Shown here: positions 7,716 to 16,025 of the stretch, piece after piece
How positions within the stretch are numbered: position 1 is the stretch's first letter
How the letters are laid out: each line of letters starts with the position of its first letter
Program-made: the position numbers and the translations under genes
Notes under the pieces: generated by a model
Database searches by the model: none
The model's input: only the letters and a program-made list of their open reading frames with translations
What the model was told of the DNA's origin: nothing
NCBI GenBank assembly: GCA_020347625.1
Contig: CP070735.1
Span: 1,013,075 to 1,045,215, forward strand
Direction: 5' to 3'
Source of the DNA: Deltaproteobacteria bacterium
Lineage (GTDB): Bacteria; Desulfobacterota; Syntrophobacteria; BM002
DNA length: 32,141 nt

Positions 7716-9362
7716 TCAACTTTCGAATCTGGCTGCGATGGGCATTCTCCTGCCCATGCCGAAGGCCTTGGAAGTGACCTTGAGTCCCGGGACTGCTTGT
7801 CTTCGCTTGTACTCATTTCGATCAATGGTTCGGATGACCCACTTCACCGTCTCGGGGTCGAAGTTGAGCTGGACAATCTCGGCCAGTGAGTAGCGTTCGT
7901 CCAAGTAGTAGTGCAAAATCTGGTCTAAGACCTCGTAGGGCGGCAGAGTATCCTGATCGGTTTGATTCTCTCTCAGTTCGGCGGAAGGTGCTTTATCGAT
8001 GATCTCTTGGGGAATTATTGGAGATTCTCTATTAATATATTGTGCCAGTTGGTAGACCATGGTTTTGGGCACGTCAGCAATGACGCTCAGTCCGCCACTC
8101 ATATCCCCATAAAGGGTGCAGTAGCCAACCGCAAGTTCACTTTTGTTGCCTGTGGAGAGCACAAGATGGCCGAATTTATTGGACAAGGCCATGAGAATGT
8201 TGCCCCTTATTCTGGCTTGAATGTTCTCTTCAGTGATGTCAAGCTCCTTTCCTTTGAAGTGATCCTGAAGAGACTTCAGGTAAGTCTCATAGGCGGGGAC
8301 TATTGGGATAATCTCGAATCTGACTCCGAGGTTTTTGGCAAGTTTTCTGGAATCTTCCACGCTGCCGGGTGAGGAATAGGGTCCGGGCATGGTGACTGCT
8401 AGAACATTTTCAGCACCGACCGCATCCACAGCAATAGAGCAGGTTACCGCTGAGTCAATGCCGCCAGACAGGCCAACAATGGCCGAGGTAAAACCACACT
8501 TCCGCATATAGTCCTTGACCCCCAAAATGAGTGCCTGATGGACACTTTCGATTTCCTCCTGGAGAACGTAGAGGCCCGGGGTTCCAGCACTGTCCACAGA
8601 AACGGTTTGGACATGCTCTTTGAAGGGTGGAAAGACGACAAGGGGTTCGCCTGCTCCATCCAAACAGATGCTCCTGCCGTCGAAAATGAGTTCATCGTTG
8701 GCTCCAACCTGATTGACAAAGACAAAAGGGATGCGGTGTTTGGTAGCATGGCTTCGAACAATATCGTATCTGATTTGCTCTTTCCCCTTGTGGAAAGGGG
8801 AAGCGGCTATATTGATTATGACGCCGGCACCCTCTCTGGCCATGATCTCGATGGGGTCATAAGAGTAGGTGCGGGGGTACCATAACGCCGGATCGTTCCA
8901 CGCGTCTTCACAGATTGATATGGCAAGAGTTTTTTCTTTGAATGTCACTACAGTATCCTCAACCGCGGGATCAAAGTGTCTCGCTTCATCGAAAACATCG
9001 TAGCTGGGCAGCAAGGATTTGTGTTGAGCAAACAGGATTTTCCCTTGAAACAGCAATAAAGCGGAGTTGTGGAGACCTTTCCCGGTAGGCTGGAGACTGG
9101 GTTGGGGCGCCCCCAAAATGATGCCTGTCTGCGGGTACCGTGTGGAAATGTTCAACAGCTCTTGAACGGCCTCCTGAGCCCTGGCGATGAATGAGGGCCT
9201 CTCCAGGAGGTCCCTGGGAGGATAGCCAACGAGAAAAAGTTCTGGAAAGACGACGAGATCGGGAGAATCCTGATTGCATTGTGCCAGTGTCTGCACTACC
9301 TTGGACACATTACCCTGAATGTCTCCGACAACCGGATTCAGTTGTGCCATTGTTATCTTCAT
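7716..9362 (-). CDS. nadE: Glutamine-hydrolysing NAD+ synthetase
   Basis: Catalyses the last step of NAD biosynthesis, amidating nicotinic acid adenine dinucleotide with glutamine and ATP. From the chosen start (ATG 9362, 548 residues) an N-terminal nitrilase-type glutaminase carries E41 (FPELFL), K115 (AQHKSLLPS) and C151 (ISICEDAW). The C-terminal synthetase has the PP-loop SGGIDS at 299-304, and STGNKSE and YGDMSGG further on. The frame is open to 9449, but the family normally begins MKI-x-x-AQLNP, so 29 upstream residues are discarded; no clear ribosome-binding site helps. It is followed 12 bp later by malQ. Confidence 0.95.
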   Translation of the reverse strand: MKITMAQLNPVVGDIQGNVSKVVQTLAQCNQDSPDLVVFPELFLVGYPPRDLLERPSFIARAQEAVQELLNISTRYPQTGIILGAPQPSLQPTGKGLHNSALLLFQGKILFAQHKSLLPSYDVFDEARHFDPAVEDTVVTFKEKTLAISICEDAWNDPALWYPRTYSYDPIEIMAREGAGVIINIAASPFHKGKEQIRYDIVRSHATKHRIPFVFVNQVGANDELIFDGRSICLDGAGEPLVVFPPFKEHVQTVSVDSAGTPGLYVLQEEIESVHQALILGVKDYMRKCGFTSAIVGLSGGIDSAVTCSIAVDAVGAENVLAVTMPGPYSSPGSVEDSRKLAKNLGVRFEIIPIVPAYETYLKSLQDHFKGKELDITEENIQARIRGNILMALSNKFGHLVLSTGNKSELAVGYCTLYGDMSGGLSVIADVPKTMVYQLAQYINRESPIIPQEIIDKAPSAELRENQTDQDTLPPYEVLDQILHYYLDERYSLAEIVQLNFDPETVKWVIRTIDRNEYKRRQAVPGLKVTSKAFGMGRRMPIAARFES

Positions 9363-9533
9363 TACACAAATACCGAAGCTGTTGCACAAAACCAATGTCA
9401 AATGGTTTAACGATTTCTTAGGATACCCCTTAATGACCACTAAGAACACAAAGCGTTTATTGAGGCAAGGAAAACCTGGTCCTGCCCCGCACAGCAGGAT
9501 GTTCGATGGGTTAGGTCAAGTTTTAATGGCTCA

Positions 9534-9706
9534 GAGGTATAGGGTGCAAGGTGCATAGCATAGAGCAAGCCAATTTATTTCACATACTCCTGTCTTCTAT
9601 CTTCTGTCTCCCTTCTCTTGAACTCTGACCTCTGACGTCCGACTTCTGCCTGCTGTTTGCTGCTGGCTAACACAGGCCTTGTACCTTGAGACCTGTACCC
9701 TGAACC
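9534..9706. repeat. Composite heptad element; 17 units in one register
   Basis: Fills the gap between nadE and the PPOX gene. First come five 7-bp units (9534-9568) of AAGGTGC and ATAGCAT types. A 19-nt AT-rich spacer follows, then 17 consecutive 7-bp units from 9588 to 9706 in one unbroken register. These begin as TTCTGTC, pass through CTCTGAC (two identical copies at 9623 and 9630) and TTCTGCC, and end as TTGTACC/CTGTACC. The seventh base is C in 14 of 17 units. The array ends 3 bp before the stop codon of the PPOX gene. Positions 9363-9533 hold nothing else I recognise. Confidence 0.85.
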
Positions 9707-9709
9707 TTT

Positions 9710-10168
9710 TTAGTATCCGGATTCTTTACCGGTCAACCGCTCTATTTCAACCTTTATGACGACGGTATTGTCAATGGCACTATCGGGATAATCAGAGGAT
9801 CTACCGCCATAATGCGCCATAATTAAATCGAGCCCCCGTCTCTTTTCCTCCCGGCTGTTTACAAAAGAAGCCTTGCCAAATCCTATGACGCTTCTGTAAC
9901 GCATGCTCCAGTTACACGCTTTTTCATCCGGTACCACTTCATGATCAATGTCGAATTCGAAACAAACCTTACTGTTCTTTTTGAGTATTTCCAACTTTGT
10001 ACCTTCGGGTGAGGAGTGAAAATAAAGCGTGTTGTTTTGGTAGGCGAAGCAAAGGGGAACGACATATGGGCAGTCGTCTGCTGAGAGAGCGAGACGACAA
10101 ACAAGAGATTTCCCGATGATGGCTTCAATTCCGGCCAAGTTATGTATTGCCTTTTCTTTCCTTCTCAT
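9710..10168 (-). CDS. Pyridoxamine 5'-phosphate oxidase-family flavoprotein (NimA-like)
   Basis: A 152-residue FMN-binding split-barrel protein. The MRRKEKAI opening, the segment CRLALSADDCPYVVPLCFAYQNNTLYFHSSPEGTK (quoted in two parts in the family as VVPL.F and YFHSA..G.K) and the late VIGFGKASFV are typical of PPOX proteins of the NimA/5-nitroimidazole reductase branch. Such proteins reduce small molecules with FMN or bind flavin/F420; a drug-resistance role should not be assumed. The ATG lies two bases beyond the aminotransferase stop (TGAGATG), so translation is coupled. Its stop codon lies just beyond the end of the heptad array. Confidence 0.85.
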   Translation of the reverse strand: MRRKEKAIHNLAGIEAIIGKSLVCRLALSADDCPYVVPLCFAYQNNTLYFHSSPEGTKLEILKKNSKVCFEFDIDHEVVPDEKACNWSMRYRSVIGFGKASFVNSREEKRRGLDLIMAHYGGRSSDYPDSAIDNTVVIKVEIERLTGKESGY

Positions 10169-10169
10169 C

Positions 10170-11351
10170 TCACGCCATCAGTTTTTTTATAGCTTCAGCC
10201 AAGCGCTTGATTCCCTCTTCGATCTGTACTTCATCCGTATTTGAAAAATTTAGTCTCAGGGTATTTTCCCCGCCTCCATCGACATAGAAGGGCTGCCCCG
10301 GAACAAAGGCCACATTCAACTGGGTTGCCTGGTCGAATAATTCCAGAGAGGATATACCTTGCGGCAGTGTTATCCACAGAAACATGCCCCCCTCGGGTCT
10401 GGTGTGATTTGTCTCTTCCGGAAAATACTCCTCTATCATGGACACCATAACATCTCGCTGCTCTTTGTACACTTTTCTTATCTTCAGGACGTGCTCATCT
10501 AAATCATTGTCGAGCAAATACTGGTGAACGATCCGCTGTGAAAGATGGTTTGAATGTAAGTCGGAGGCTTGCTTGGCAATGATCAGCTTTTCCATTGCCC
10601 CCTCTTGCCCACAAATCCAACCAAGCCTTAACCCGGGCGAAACAATTTTTGAAAATGATCCGAGGAGAAATACCCTGTCGTTCAGGTAATTTCGCATGGA
10701 GGCTAGATCTCTTCCCATAAAACGCAGTTCTCCGTAGGGGTCATCCTCAACTAAAATCACTTTGTGGCTTTTCAAGAGACGAGCGACATCCTGCCGTTTC
10801 TGCTCAGAGTAGGAAATGCCTGATGGATTCTGGAAATTGGGCACGGTGTAGAATAATTTTATTTGTTCGGTTTCAAGTGTCCTCTCCAGTGCTTCAGTAT
10901 CTATACCGTCCTCAAACAGTTCTATTGCTTGAAACTCGGGCTCATAGAGAGAGAAAGCCTGAATGGCACCCAGATAACCTGGACGCTCGATAACTACCTG
11001 CTCCCCCCTATCCAGAAACACTTTAGCGATGAGGTCGAGGCCTTGCTGTGAGCCATTGGTAATCAATATCTCATCCGGATCAATCTCTAAGCGGTGTCTT
11101 TTGAGATACCTTTTGGCAATGTATTCCCGCAGGGGCAGATAGCCTTCGGTTGTACTGTACTGAAGAACACTCTCCCCTTTCTGTTGCAAGACCTTCAAAG
11201 CTGCGTCTGCAATTTCTTGGACAGGAAATAACCTGGGATTTGGGAGTCCTCCGGCAAATGATATGATCTCCGGTCTTTCGGTGACCTTGAGAATCTCCCT
11301 GATAAAAGACCTGCGGACGTTATGCATCCTGTTTGCAAATGTGTCGTTCAT
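10170..11351 (-). CDS. PLP-dependent class I/II aminotransferase (LysN/MocR-domain type)
   Basis: A 393-residue fold-type I aminotransferase without the GntR DNA-binding domain that MocR regulators carry. It has the pattern of the 2-aminoadipate/valine/aromatic transaminase group: SFAGGLPNP (31-39), YSTTEGYLPLREYIA (65-79), TVPNFQNPSG (169-178), EDDPYGELRF (202-211) and the Schiff-base lysine in GSFSKIVSPGLRLGW (K235), followed by the phosphate-binding arginine. It transfers amino groups between an amino acid and a 2-oxo acid in the cytosol; the substrate cannot be fixed from sequence. It sits 21 bp after the AcuI-like gene and is coupled to the PPOX gene, which may point to a small amino-acid catabolic operon (inference). 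Confidence 0.92.
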   Translation of the reverse strand: MNDTFANRMHNVRRSFIREILKVTERPEIISFAGGLPNPRLFPVQEIADAALKVLQQKGESVLQYSTTEGYLPLREYIAKRYLKRHRLEIDPDEILITNGSQQGLDLIAKVFLDRGEQVVIERPGYLGAIQAFSLYEPEFQAIELFEDGIDTEALERTLETEQIKLFYTVPNFQNPSGISYSEQKRQDVARLLKSHKVILVEDDPYGELRFMGRDLASMRNYLNDRVFLLGSFSKIVSPGLRLGWICGQEGAMEKLIIAKQASDLHSNHLSQRIVHQYLLDNDLDEHVLKIRKVYKEQRDVMVSMIEEYFPEETNHTRPEGGMFLWITLPQGISSLELFDQATQLNVAFVPGQPFYVDGGGENTLRLNFSNTDEVQIEEGIKRLAEAIKKLMA

Positions 11352-11372
11352 CGCTCTTCAGGTAAGGGCTTT

Positions 11373-12374
11373 CTAGCGCAGCAAATCTACGATCACTCTT
11401 CCTTTTTGCTGGCCTGCCAAAATACGATCGATTTCACCATCCAACTCATCGAGTGAGCATACGGAAGTCTGTCGGTCCAGATCAGCCAGCTTCCATTCAT
11501 TGGCAATCTTTTCCCATGTCTGGCGCCGAAAGGTCATAGGACAACTCTGGGAGTCAATGCCAACGAGCGATATGCCCCTCAATATGAAAGGATAGACGTT
11601 AATCTGCAAATTCGGCGATGCCACGTTGCCGCAGCAAGTAACCGCACCGTGAAGTTTTGTAGACTTGATGGCTGTTGCAAGGATTTCACCCCCCACCGAG
11701 TCTACCACCCCAGCCCAGCGCCCTTTCAAAAGAGGCTTGCCCGAGGTGTCGGTTGCCTCCTCCCTGGAGATGATTTCCTTGGCGCCAAGATCGATAAGAA
11801 ACTGCTTCTCATCCATCTTTCCAGTTACCGCAACCACTTGATATCCGATTTGGCCAAGCATTGCCACGGCAAAACTGCCCACACCACCTGTGGCACCTGT
11901 AACTAGTATTTGTCCTCGATCGGGAGTGATGCCATTCTCTTGGAGTTTAAGGATGCAAAAGCCAGCAGTGAGACCGGCTGAACCATAAGCCATGCTCTCT
12001 TTTAGTGAGAGGTTGTCTGGAAGCGGCACCACCCAGTCAGCCGGTACTCTAATGTATTGTCCGAAACCACCTGGGGTGTTCATACCAAGGTCGTAACTGG
12101 TGACAATCACTTCGTCCCCAGGTCGAAATGCATCACTGAGGCTCTCCTCTATAACGCCGGCAGCATCAACTCCAGGGGTGTGTGGATATCTTTTGGTAAC
12201 CCCCTTGTGCCCGGTGGCGGAAAGTCCGTCTTTATAATTTAAGGATGAATAGTGAACCTTGACCAACACGTCACCTTCAGGCAAGTTGTTGAGCGTCTGC
12301 TGAGCGATCTCCCTGGTATATTTACCATCAGCCGTTTCTTGTACAACCATGGCTTTGAAAGTCTTGCTGTTCAT
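11373..12374 (-). CDS. YhdH/AcuI-family NADPH-dependent reductase
   Basis: A 333-residue medium-chain reductase of the YhdH/YhfP group, which includes acrylyl-CoA reductase AcuI. Signatures are SSLNYKDGLSATG (43-55), YPHTPGVDAAGVI (63-75), GFGQYIRVP (103-111), the nucleotide-binding TGATGGVGSFAV (159-170) and a C-terminal LDGEIDRILAGQQKGRVIVD. There are no zinc-ligand cysteines, as expected. Known members reduce acrylyl-CoA to propionyl-CoA; that role here is inference. The frame is open to 12425, but AGAGGG nine bases before the ATG at 12374 decides the start. It heads a minus-strand run with the aminotransferase and PPOX genes. Confidence 0.9.
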   Translation of the reverse strand: MNSKTFKAMVVQETADGKYTREIAQQTLNNLPEGDVLVKVHYSSLNYKDGLSATGHKGVTKRYPHTPGVDAAGVIEESLSDAFRPGDEVIVTSYDLGMNTPGGFGQYIRVPADWVVPLPDNLSLKESMAYGSAGLTAGFCILKLQENGITPDRGQILVTGATGGVGSFAVAMLGQIGYQVVAVTGKMDEKQFLIDLGAKEIISREEATDTSGKPLLKGRWAGVVDSVGGEILATAIKSTKLHGAVTCCGNVASPNLQINVYPFILRGISLVGIDSQSCPMTFRRQTWEKIANEWKLADLDRQTSVCSLDELDGEIDRILAGQQKGRVIVDLLR

Positions 12375-12700
12375 AGTATTTTTCCCTCTAACCTTTGGGG
12401 GCAGTAAGAAGGAGCCTCGAACCACACAGTGGCCGCAAGTTAGCTATGCTGGCTTTCGCAAAAAGCGGCCAATGATTGAGGCCGGCAGCCTCAGCGAAAT
12501 CCTTTCGGCATGAGCTTATGCTTGCTTAGGTTTGCAGTCAAGAGGTAACTAGGAAGGGAGGCGGAAAAATACGACCAATTGGCAGCCTGAGATCATTAAT
12601 GTGCATCCCCAAGGAATTGGCGACGGAAGGCAATTAGGTCAATACGCTTCGCTGTCATTTATAGTCATTATGTCGTTGAGATCACCCGATCCAGCGGCTT
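12375..12700. other. Gene-free gap upstream of the AcuI-like gene
   Basis: No credible gene. The only structure noticed is a 6-bp stem TGAGGC/GCCTCA at 12477-12493. It may carry the promoter of the minus-strand AcuI-like operon, but no convincing -35/-10 pair was found by eye. Confidence 0.4.
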
Positions 12701-12785
12701 TGGAGTAGTGGAGTATTGGAGTGTTGGAGAAAGCAAGAATCTAACGATTCAACTTTAAGAAGTTCTTACATTACTCCATTACTCC
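12701..12785. repeat. Inverted 8-bp arrays (tggagtat / attactcc)
   Basis: Three units of an 8-bp repeat TGGAGTRK begin at 12701, 12709 and 12717. They face two identical units ATTACTCC at 12770 and 12778 in inverted orientation, about 40 bp apart. The period is eight here rather than seven. The arrangement resembles the other facing arrays of this window. Confidence 0.75.
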
Positions 12786-12788
12786 AGC

Positions 12789-12862
12789 TGACTTCCGTCC
12801 GAAGGAAAGACGCCTGAAGCCCCCTCGGGGGGCAGCTCAGGGCCAGGTCCTTTGGGCCTGGA
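12789..12862. repeat. Cluster of three small hairpins
   Basis: Directly after the octamer arrays come three successive stems: a small TTCC/GGAA stem near 12792-12806, a GC-rich GCCCC/GGGGC stem around 12819-12833, and CCAGGTCC/GGGCCTGG with a TTT loop (one G-U pair) at about 12843-12861. No T-run follows on the minus strand, so it is not a standard terminator for the dehydrogenase gene that ends at 12922. Confidence 0.55.
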
Positions 12863-12921
12863 TTCTTTACTCTTTATTATTTGGGACCACGCCGCGAACG
12901 GCACGCTGCAATTGGCCTTTA

Positions 12922-13992
12922 TTATGGTTTCATCAGGATTTTTCCAAAAAGGCCTTTTCCCGTGACCATTTTTGTGTGAGCCTCTGCTGCATCTTCGAAA
13001 GAGTACACTGAGTCAATAACAGCCTTTATCTTTCCCTGAGACATCCAGTAGAACCCTTTCTCAACTTCAGCCTTTGTTCCTTGAGTTGATCCGAGGATGT
13101 TTGTGCCCTTGAAGAAGACGTGTCTTAGATCAGTTTGGGCATCGTAACCTGTGGTAGCGCCGCATTGAACAAGCGTTCCGCCATACTTGAGCAAAGTAAG
13201 CTGTTTGTTGAAGTGGGTCTGGCCGATGTGATCAAAGGATACATCGATTCCCGGAGAGACTCCCGTTTTTTGGGAGATTTCCTTACAGATGGCCCGGACT
13301 TGCTTGTGCCAGTCATCCTTCCGATGATCCACCGCGTAATCGGCGCCAAGTTCGATACAGTTATCCAATTTATCTGGACTCGCCGTTGCAATCACCGTAC
13401 AGTTGTAAAGTTTAGCAATCTGGATTCCAAAGCTACCAACCCCTGAACCTCCTCCCATTACAAGAACGGTTTGACCTGGCCTGATCTTCGCTCTACCCAC
13501 AAGCATATGCCAGGAAGTGAGTAAGGTCATAGAGGCTGCAGCTGCGTCATCAAAGCTGACGTTATCCGGAATCTTAATTACATTGACCTCCGGTAGATGA
13601 GTAATCTCCGAAAAGCCACCCCACAAGGGGCCGGTCTCAAAGCCCCAGATCGTCCTCTTTCCACAATCGTATTCGCGACCATCGGTACATGCAGAACAAA
13701 CTCGGCACGACATATTCGAGTGAGAGACAACTCTATCTCCCACTTTGATATCGATGACATCTTCCCCTACGGCGATTACTTGACCGGCTGCGTCGGAGCC
13801 GGAAATATGAGGCAAGGGGACTGGTATGGGAGTTCCTCTCATCCCCCAAATATCGTTGTAATTCAAGGCAGCTGCTTTGACTTCAAAAACGACCTCGTTG
13901 GGTTTTGGTTTTGGCTCTTCAACATCCTTGACCTTTAGGATTCGCTTGTAATCATCATCCGGGGCATATTCTTCGTAAACTACTGCTTTCAT
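12922..13992 (-). CDS. Zinc-binding medium-chain dehydrogenase/reductase
   Basis: A 356-residue MDR protein. The structural zinc lobe is complete (C96, C99, C102, C110 in CRVCSACTDGREYDC). The usual catalytic-zinc cysteine is replaced by the quinone-reductase-like AALNYNDIWG near 41-50. The Rossmann glycine motif is VMGGGSGVGSFGIQ (about 173-186), and the tail GKGLFGKILMKP is typical. It probably oxidises or reduces an alcohol, enone or enoyl-CoA with NAD(P)H; substrate unknown. AGGAG lies eight bases before the ATG. It lies 128 bp downstream of the tetR-family gene on the same strand and is probably controlled by it. Confidence 0.88.
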   Translation of the reverse strand: MKAVVYEEYAPDDDYKRILKVKDVEEPKPKPNEVVFEVKAAALNYNDIWGMRGTPIPVPLPHISGSDAAGQVIAVGEDVIDIKVGDRVVSHSNMSCRVCSACTDGREYDCGKRTIWGFETGPLWGGFSEITHLPEVNVIKIPDNVSFDDAAAASMTLLTSWHMLVGRAKIRPGQTVLVMGGGSGVGSFGIQIAKLYNCTVIATASPDKLDNCIELGADYAVDHRKDDWHKQVRAICKEISQKTGVSPGIDVSFDHIGQTHFNKQLTLLKYGGTLVQCGATTGYDAQTDLRHVFFKGTNILGSTQGTKAEVEKGFYWMSQGKIKAVIDSVYSFEDAAEAHTKMVTGKGLFGKILMKP

Positions 13993-14120
13993 GTGTTCTT
14001 CTCCTTTCCACTGATTATGCTTTGTTAACGTTATCGTTATTTAGATGGCAATGGGCCCAAGCAATTCATATTAAGATTACATTGAGACCAACCTGCCTGG
14101 TTCCTCTGAGGCTAGCATTT

Positions 14121-14714
14121 TTAGAGGGCTAAACTACCAATGTACTCAATGAGGGAGTTGATGGTTCGATTTAAGTTCACAATGGATTTGTCCATGCCGT
14201 ACCTTACCGACGCACCCAGCATTCCCGAAAAGATCATATCCGCAGTATCCTCGGTATTTGTTTCATTTCTTAATTGACCACCGTTTTTCGCTTGGTCCAA
14301 GAATCCTTTAACCATAAATTTCAGCCGATCAAATCCTTCATTGATCTCTTTGGCTAAATGGGGCCACTGGTCGCCAATTTCTGCCGACTCTACCGAGACC
14401 CTGACGAAAATACAGCCGCCAGGAAGATTTCCCGAATCTATCAGATAACGATCTCTATAGTTTTCCAGAAGTTTCTTGATTTTCTTTATTGGACTTTCTA
14501 TTTCGTCCAAGCCGGCAAGATTCTTCTCCCGCCAAATCTTGCGCGACTCGCTCAACACAGCCGAAAACAGCTCTTCCTTTGTTTTGAAATGATTGTACAG
14601 TCCACCCTTCGAAGCCCCTGCTGCCTCAAGGATTTCGTTAATTGAGGTGCCCGAAAAACCTTTTGAGGAAAACAACCTCGAGGATTCTTGAATGATTTTT
14701 TCCTTCAGGGTCAT
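14121..14714 (-). CDS. TetR-family transcriptional regulator
   Basis: A 197-residue TetR/AcrR repressor. The N-terminal helix-turn-helix is clear (IIQESSRLFSSKGFSGTSINEILEAAG, then SKGGLYNHFKTKEELF, about residues 7-50). The rest is an all-helical ligand-binding and dimerisation domain of the TetR_C type. A TTG at 14732 would add six residues, but AAGGA seven bases before the ATG at 14714 fixes the start. A perfect palindrome at 14742-14759 lies 28 bp upstream and partly behind its promoter, implying autorepression. The dehydrogenase gene that follows on the same strand is the likely co-regulated target. The inducer is unknown. Confidence 0.92.
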   Translation of the reverse strand: MTLKEKIIQESSRLFSSKGFSGTSINEILEAAGASKGGLYNHFKTKEELFSAVLSESRKIWREKNLAGLDEIESPIKKIKKLLENYRDRYLIDSGNLPGGCIFVRVSVESAEIGDQWPHLAKEINEGFDRLKFMVKGFLDQAKNGGQLRNETNTEDTADMIFSGMLGASVRYGMDKSIVNLNRTINSLIEYIGSLAL

Positions 14715-14741
14715 ATGCTTTCCTTCTTGCAATGAGCAATA

Positions 14742-14759
14742 AGACCGACCGGTCGGTCT
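14742..14759. promoter_or_regulatory. TetR-type palindromic operator
   Basis: The perfect 18-bp palindrome AGACCGACCGGTCGGTCT lies between the promoter and the start codon of the TetR-family gene. Palindromes of this ACCGACCGGTCGGT kind are common operators of TetR regulators. Its position just downstream of the -10 region would block transcription when occupied. Confidence 0.85.
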
Positions 14760-14772
14760 CTAAAGTTTAATT

Positions 14773-14799
14773 TGTATATTATTTCCGGCACACCGTCAA
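14773..14799 (-). promoter_or_regulatory. Promoter of the TetR-family gene
   Basis: On the minus strand TTGACG (14794-14799) precedes TATACA (14773-14778) by 15 bp; a 16- or 17-bp spacing would use ATACAA or TACAAA. The A/T-rich stretch runs straight into the palindrome at 14742-14759. Spacing is slightly short, so confidence is moderate. Confidence 0.5.
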
Positions 14800-14851
14800 G
14801 TAAAATTTTATTGAATCGTAGAAAACCGCGTTCTCTTAGCCAGGTCAGATC

Positions 14852-14965
14852 GCATGGCGCATAGGGCATAGAGCATAGTGCATAGGGCATGGAGTTAGCC
14901 AATTACTTTTATATACTCCTGTCTCCCATCTTCTGACCTCTGACCTCCGAATTCTGCCAGCTGCG
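14852..14965. repeat. Composite heptad element (gcatagg array, spacer, ctctgac array)
   Basis: Six perfect-length units of GCATAGG type run from 14852 to 14893. A spacer of about 23 nt containing AGCCAATT and ATACTCCTGTC follows, then seven units of the TTCTGAC/CTCTGAC family from 14917 to 14965. Order, orientation and spacer match the element at 9534-9706. It fills the gap between the divergent tetR-family and ubiA-family genes; 14966-15074 holds nothing else recognised. Confidence 0.85.
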
Positions 14966-15074
14966 TGATCTGACCCCCTTTCATATCCTTGAAAGGCAAG
15001 CCTAAAACTGGCATGATGACAGGTCGAGGAGCACAACAAACTCAAGCGGTTCTTCTCAATGGAGTCTGTTGAAT

Positions 15075-15977
15075 ATGGATAAATCTCTCAATGCGGTGAT
15101 AGTTGGCCCAATGAGGGTACCATTTCTCATATTGACCCCTGCATGCGTTTTATTGGGTACAGCTACGGCAGCATGGTCTGGGGCTCAACTGAACCTGTAT
15201 TATCTTGCATTGGCATTTGTTGGCGCTGTGGCATCACATATAAGTGTTAATGCCCTTAACGAATACCATGATTTCAAAAGCGGTCTTGATTTCAAGACCC
15301 GACCCACCCCCTTTAGCGGAGGAAGCGGAACCCTCCCCCAAAATCCTGAGAGGGCACATGTGGCACTCATTACAGGTCTAACGAGCCTGACCTTTACCGC
15401 TTTAGTGGGTATCTACTTTTTGTATGTTAGAGGGCTGGGGCTTTTACCTGTGGGATTACTCGGCATCATTATCATTGTGGCCTACACCAAGTGGATAACC
15501 AGAAACTCTTTTCTGTGTCTGGTTGCTCCTGGCCTTGGTTTTGGCCCATTAATGGTTATGGGTACTGACTTCGTTCTCACCGGCTCTTACTCCTGGACCT
15601 CATTTTCGGCGTCCTTAGTTCCATTCTTCCTCGTAAGCGATTTGTTGCTACTCAATCAGTTTCCAGATGTTGAAGCTGATAGAACCGTGGGGAGACTTCA
15701 TTACCCCATCGCCTTGGGGAGGGAGGCAAGCGTAAGACTTTACGCGCTGTTCCTCGCGGGTGCATATGGAACAATCGTTTTTGGCTATGTTGCCGGGAGT
15801 CTTCCGCTGGAAGGATTTTTGGCTCTTGGCACAATTGTTATAGCGCTTCCAACGGTGAGAGGTGCGGCCAGATTCGCCGATGATGTGGAAAGTCTGATCC
15901 CCTATATGGGGAGGAACGTCGTGGTTGTAATCTTGACTCCAGTGTTGCTTGCAGTTGGTCTGTTTATCGGGAAATAA
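15075..15977 (+). CDS. UbiA-family prenyltransferase
   Basis: A 300-residue polytopic protein with about eight to nine membrane helices. The two Asp-rich motifs of UbiA/MenA enzymes are present in altered form: NEYHDFKSGLD (62-72) and NQFPDVEADRTVGR (194-207), which bind the Mg-prenyl diphosphate. Such enzymes attach an isoprenoid chain to an aromatic acceptor, for example in menaquinone synthesis. MenA is plausible here, but the acceptor is unproven. A TTG at 15069 is possible; GGAG ten bases before the ATG at 15075 favours the latter. It is convergent with the radical SAM gene at 16026. Confidence 0.88.
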   Translation: MDKSLNAVIVGPMRVPFLILTPACVLLGTATAAWSGAQLNLYYLALAFVGAVASHISVNALNEYHDFKSGLDFKTRPTPFSGGSGTLPQNPERAHVALITGLTSLTFTALVGIYFLYVRGLGLLPVGLLGIIIIVAYTKWITRNSFLCLVAPGLGFGPLMVMGTDFVLTGSYSWTSFSASLVPFFLVSDLLLLNQFPDVEADRTVGRLHYPIALGREASVRLYALFLAGAYGTIVFGYVAGSLPLEGFLALGTIVIALPTVRGAARFADDVESLIPYMGRNVVVVILTPVLLAVGLFIGK

Positions 15978-16025
15978 AAAATTTTCATTTCGGCGAGAAA
16001 AGGCCTTGAAATCCTCAGTGGAACT

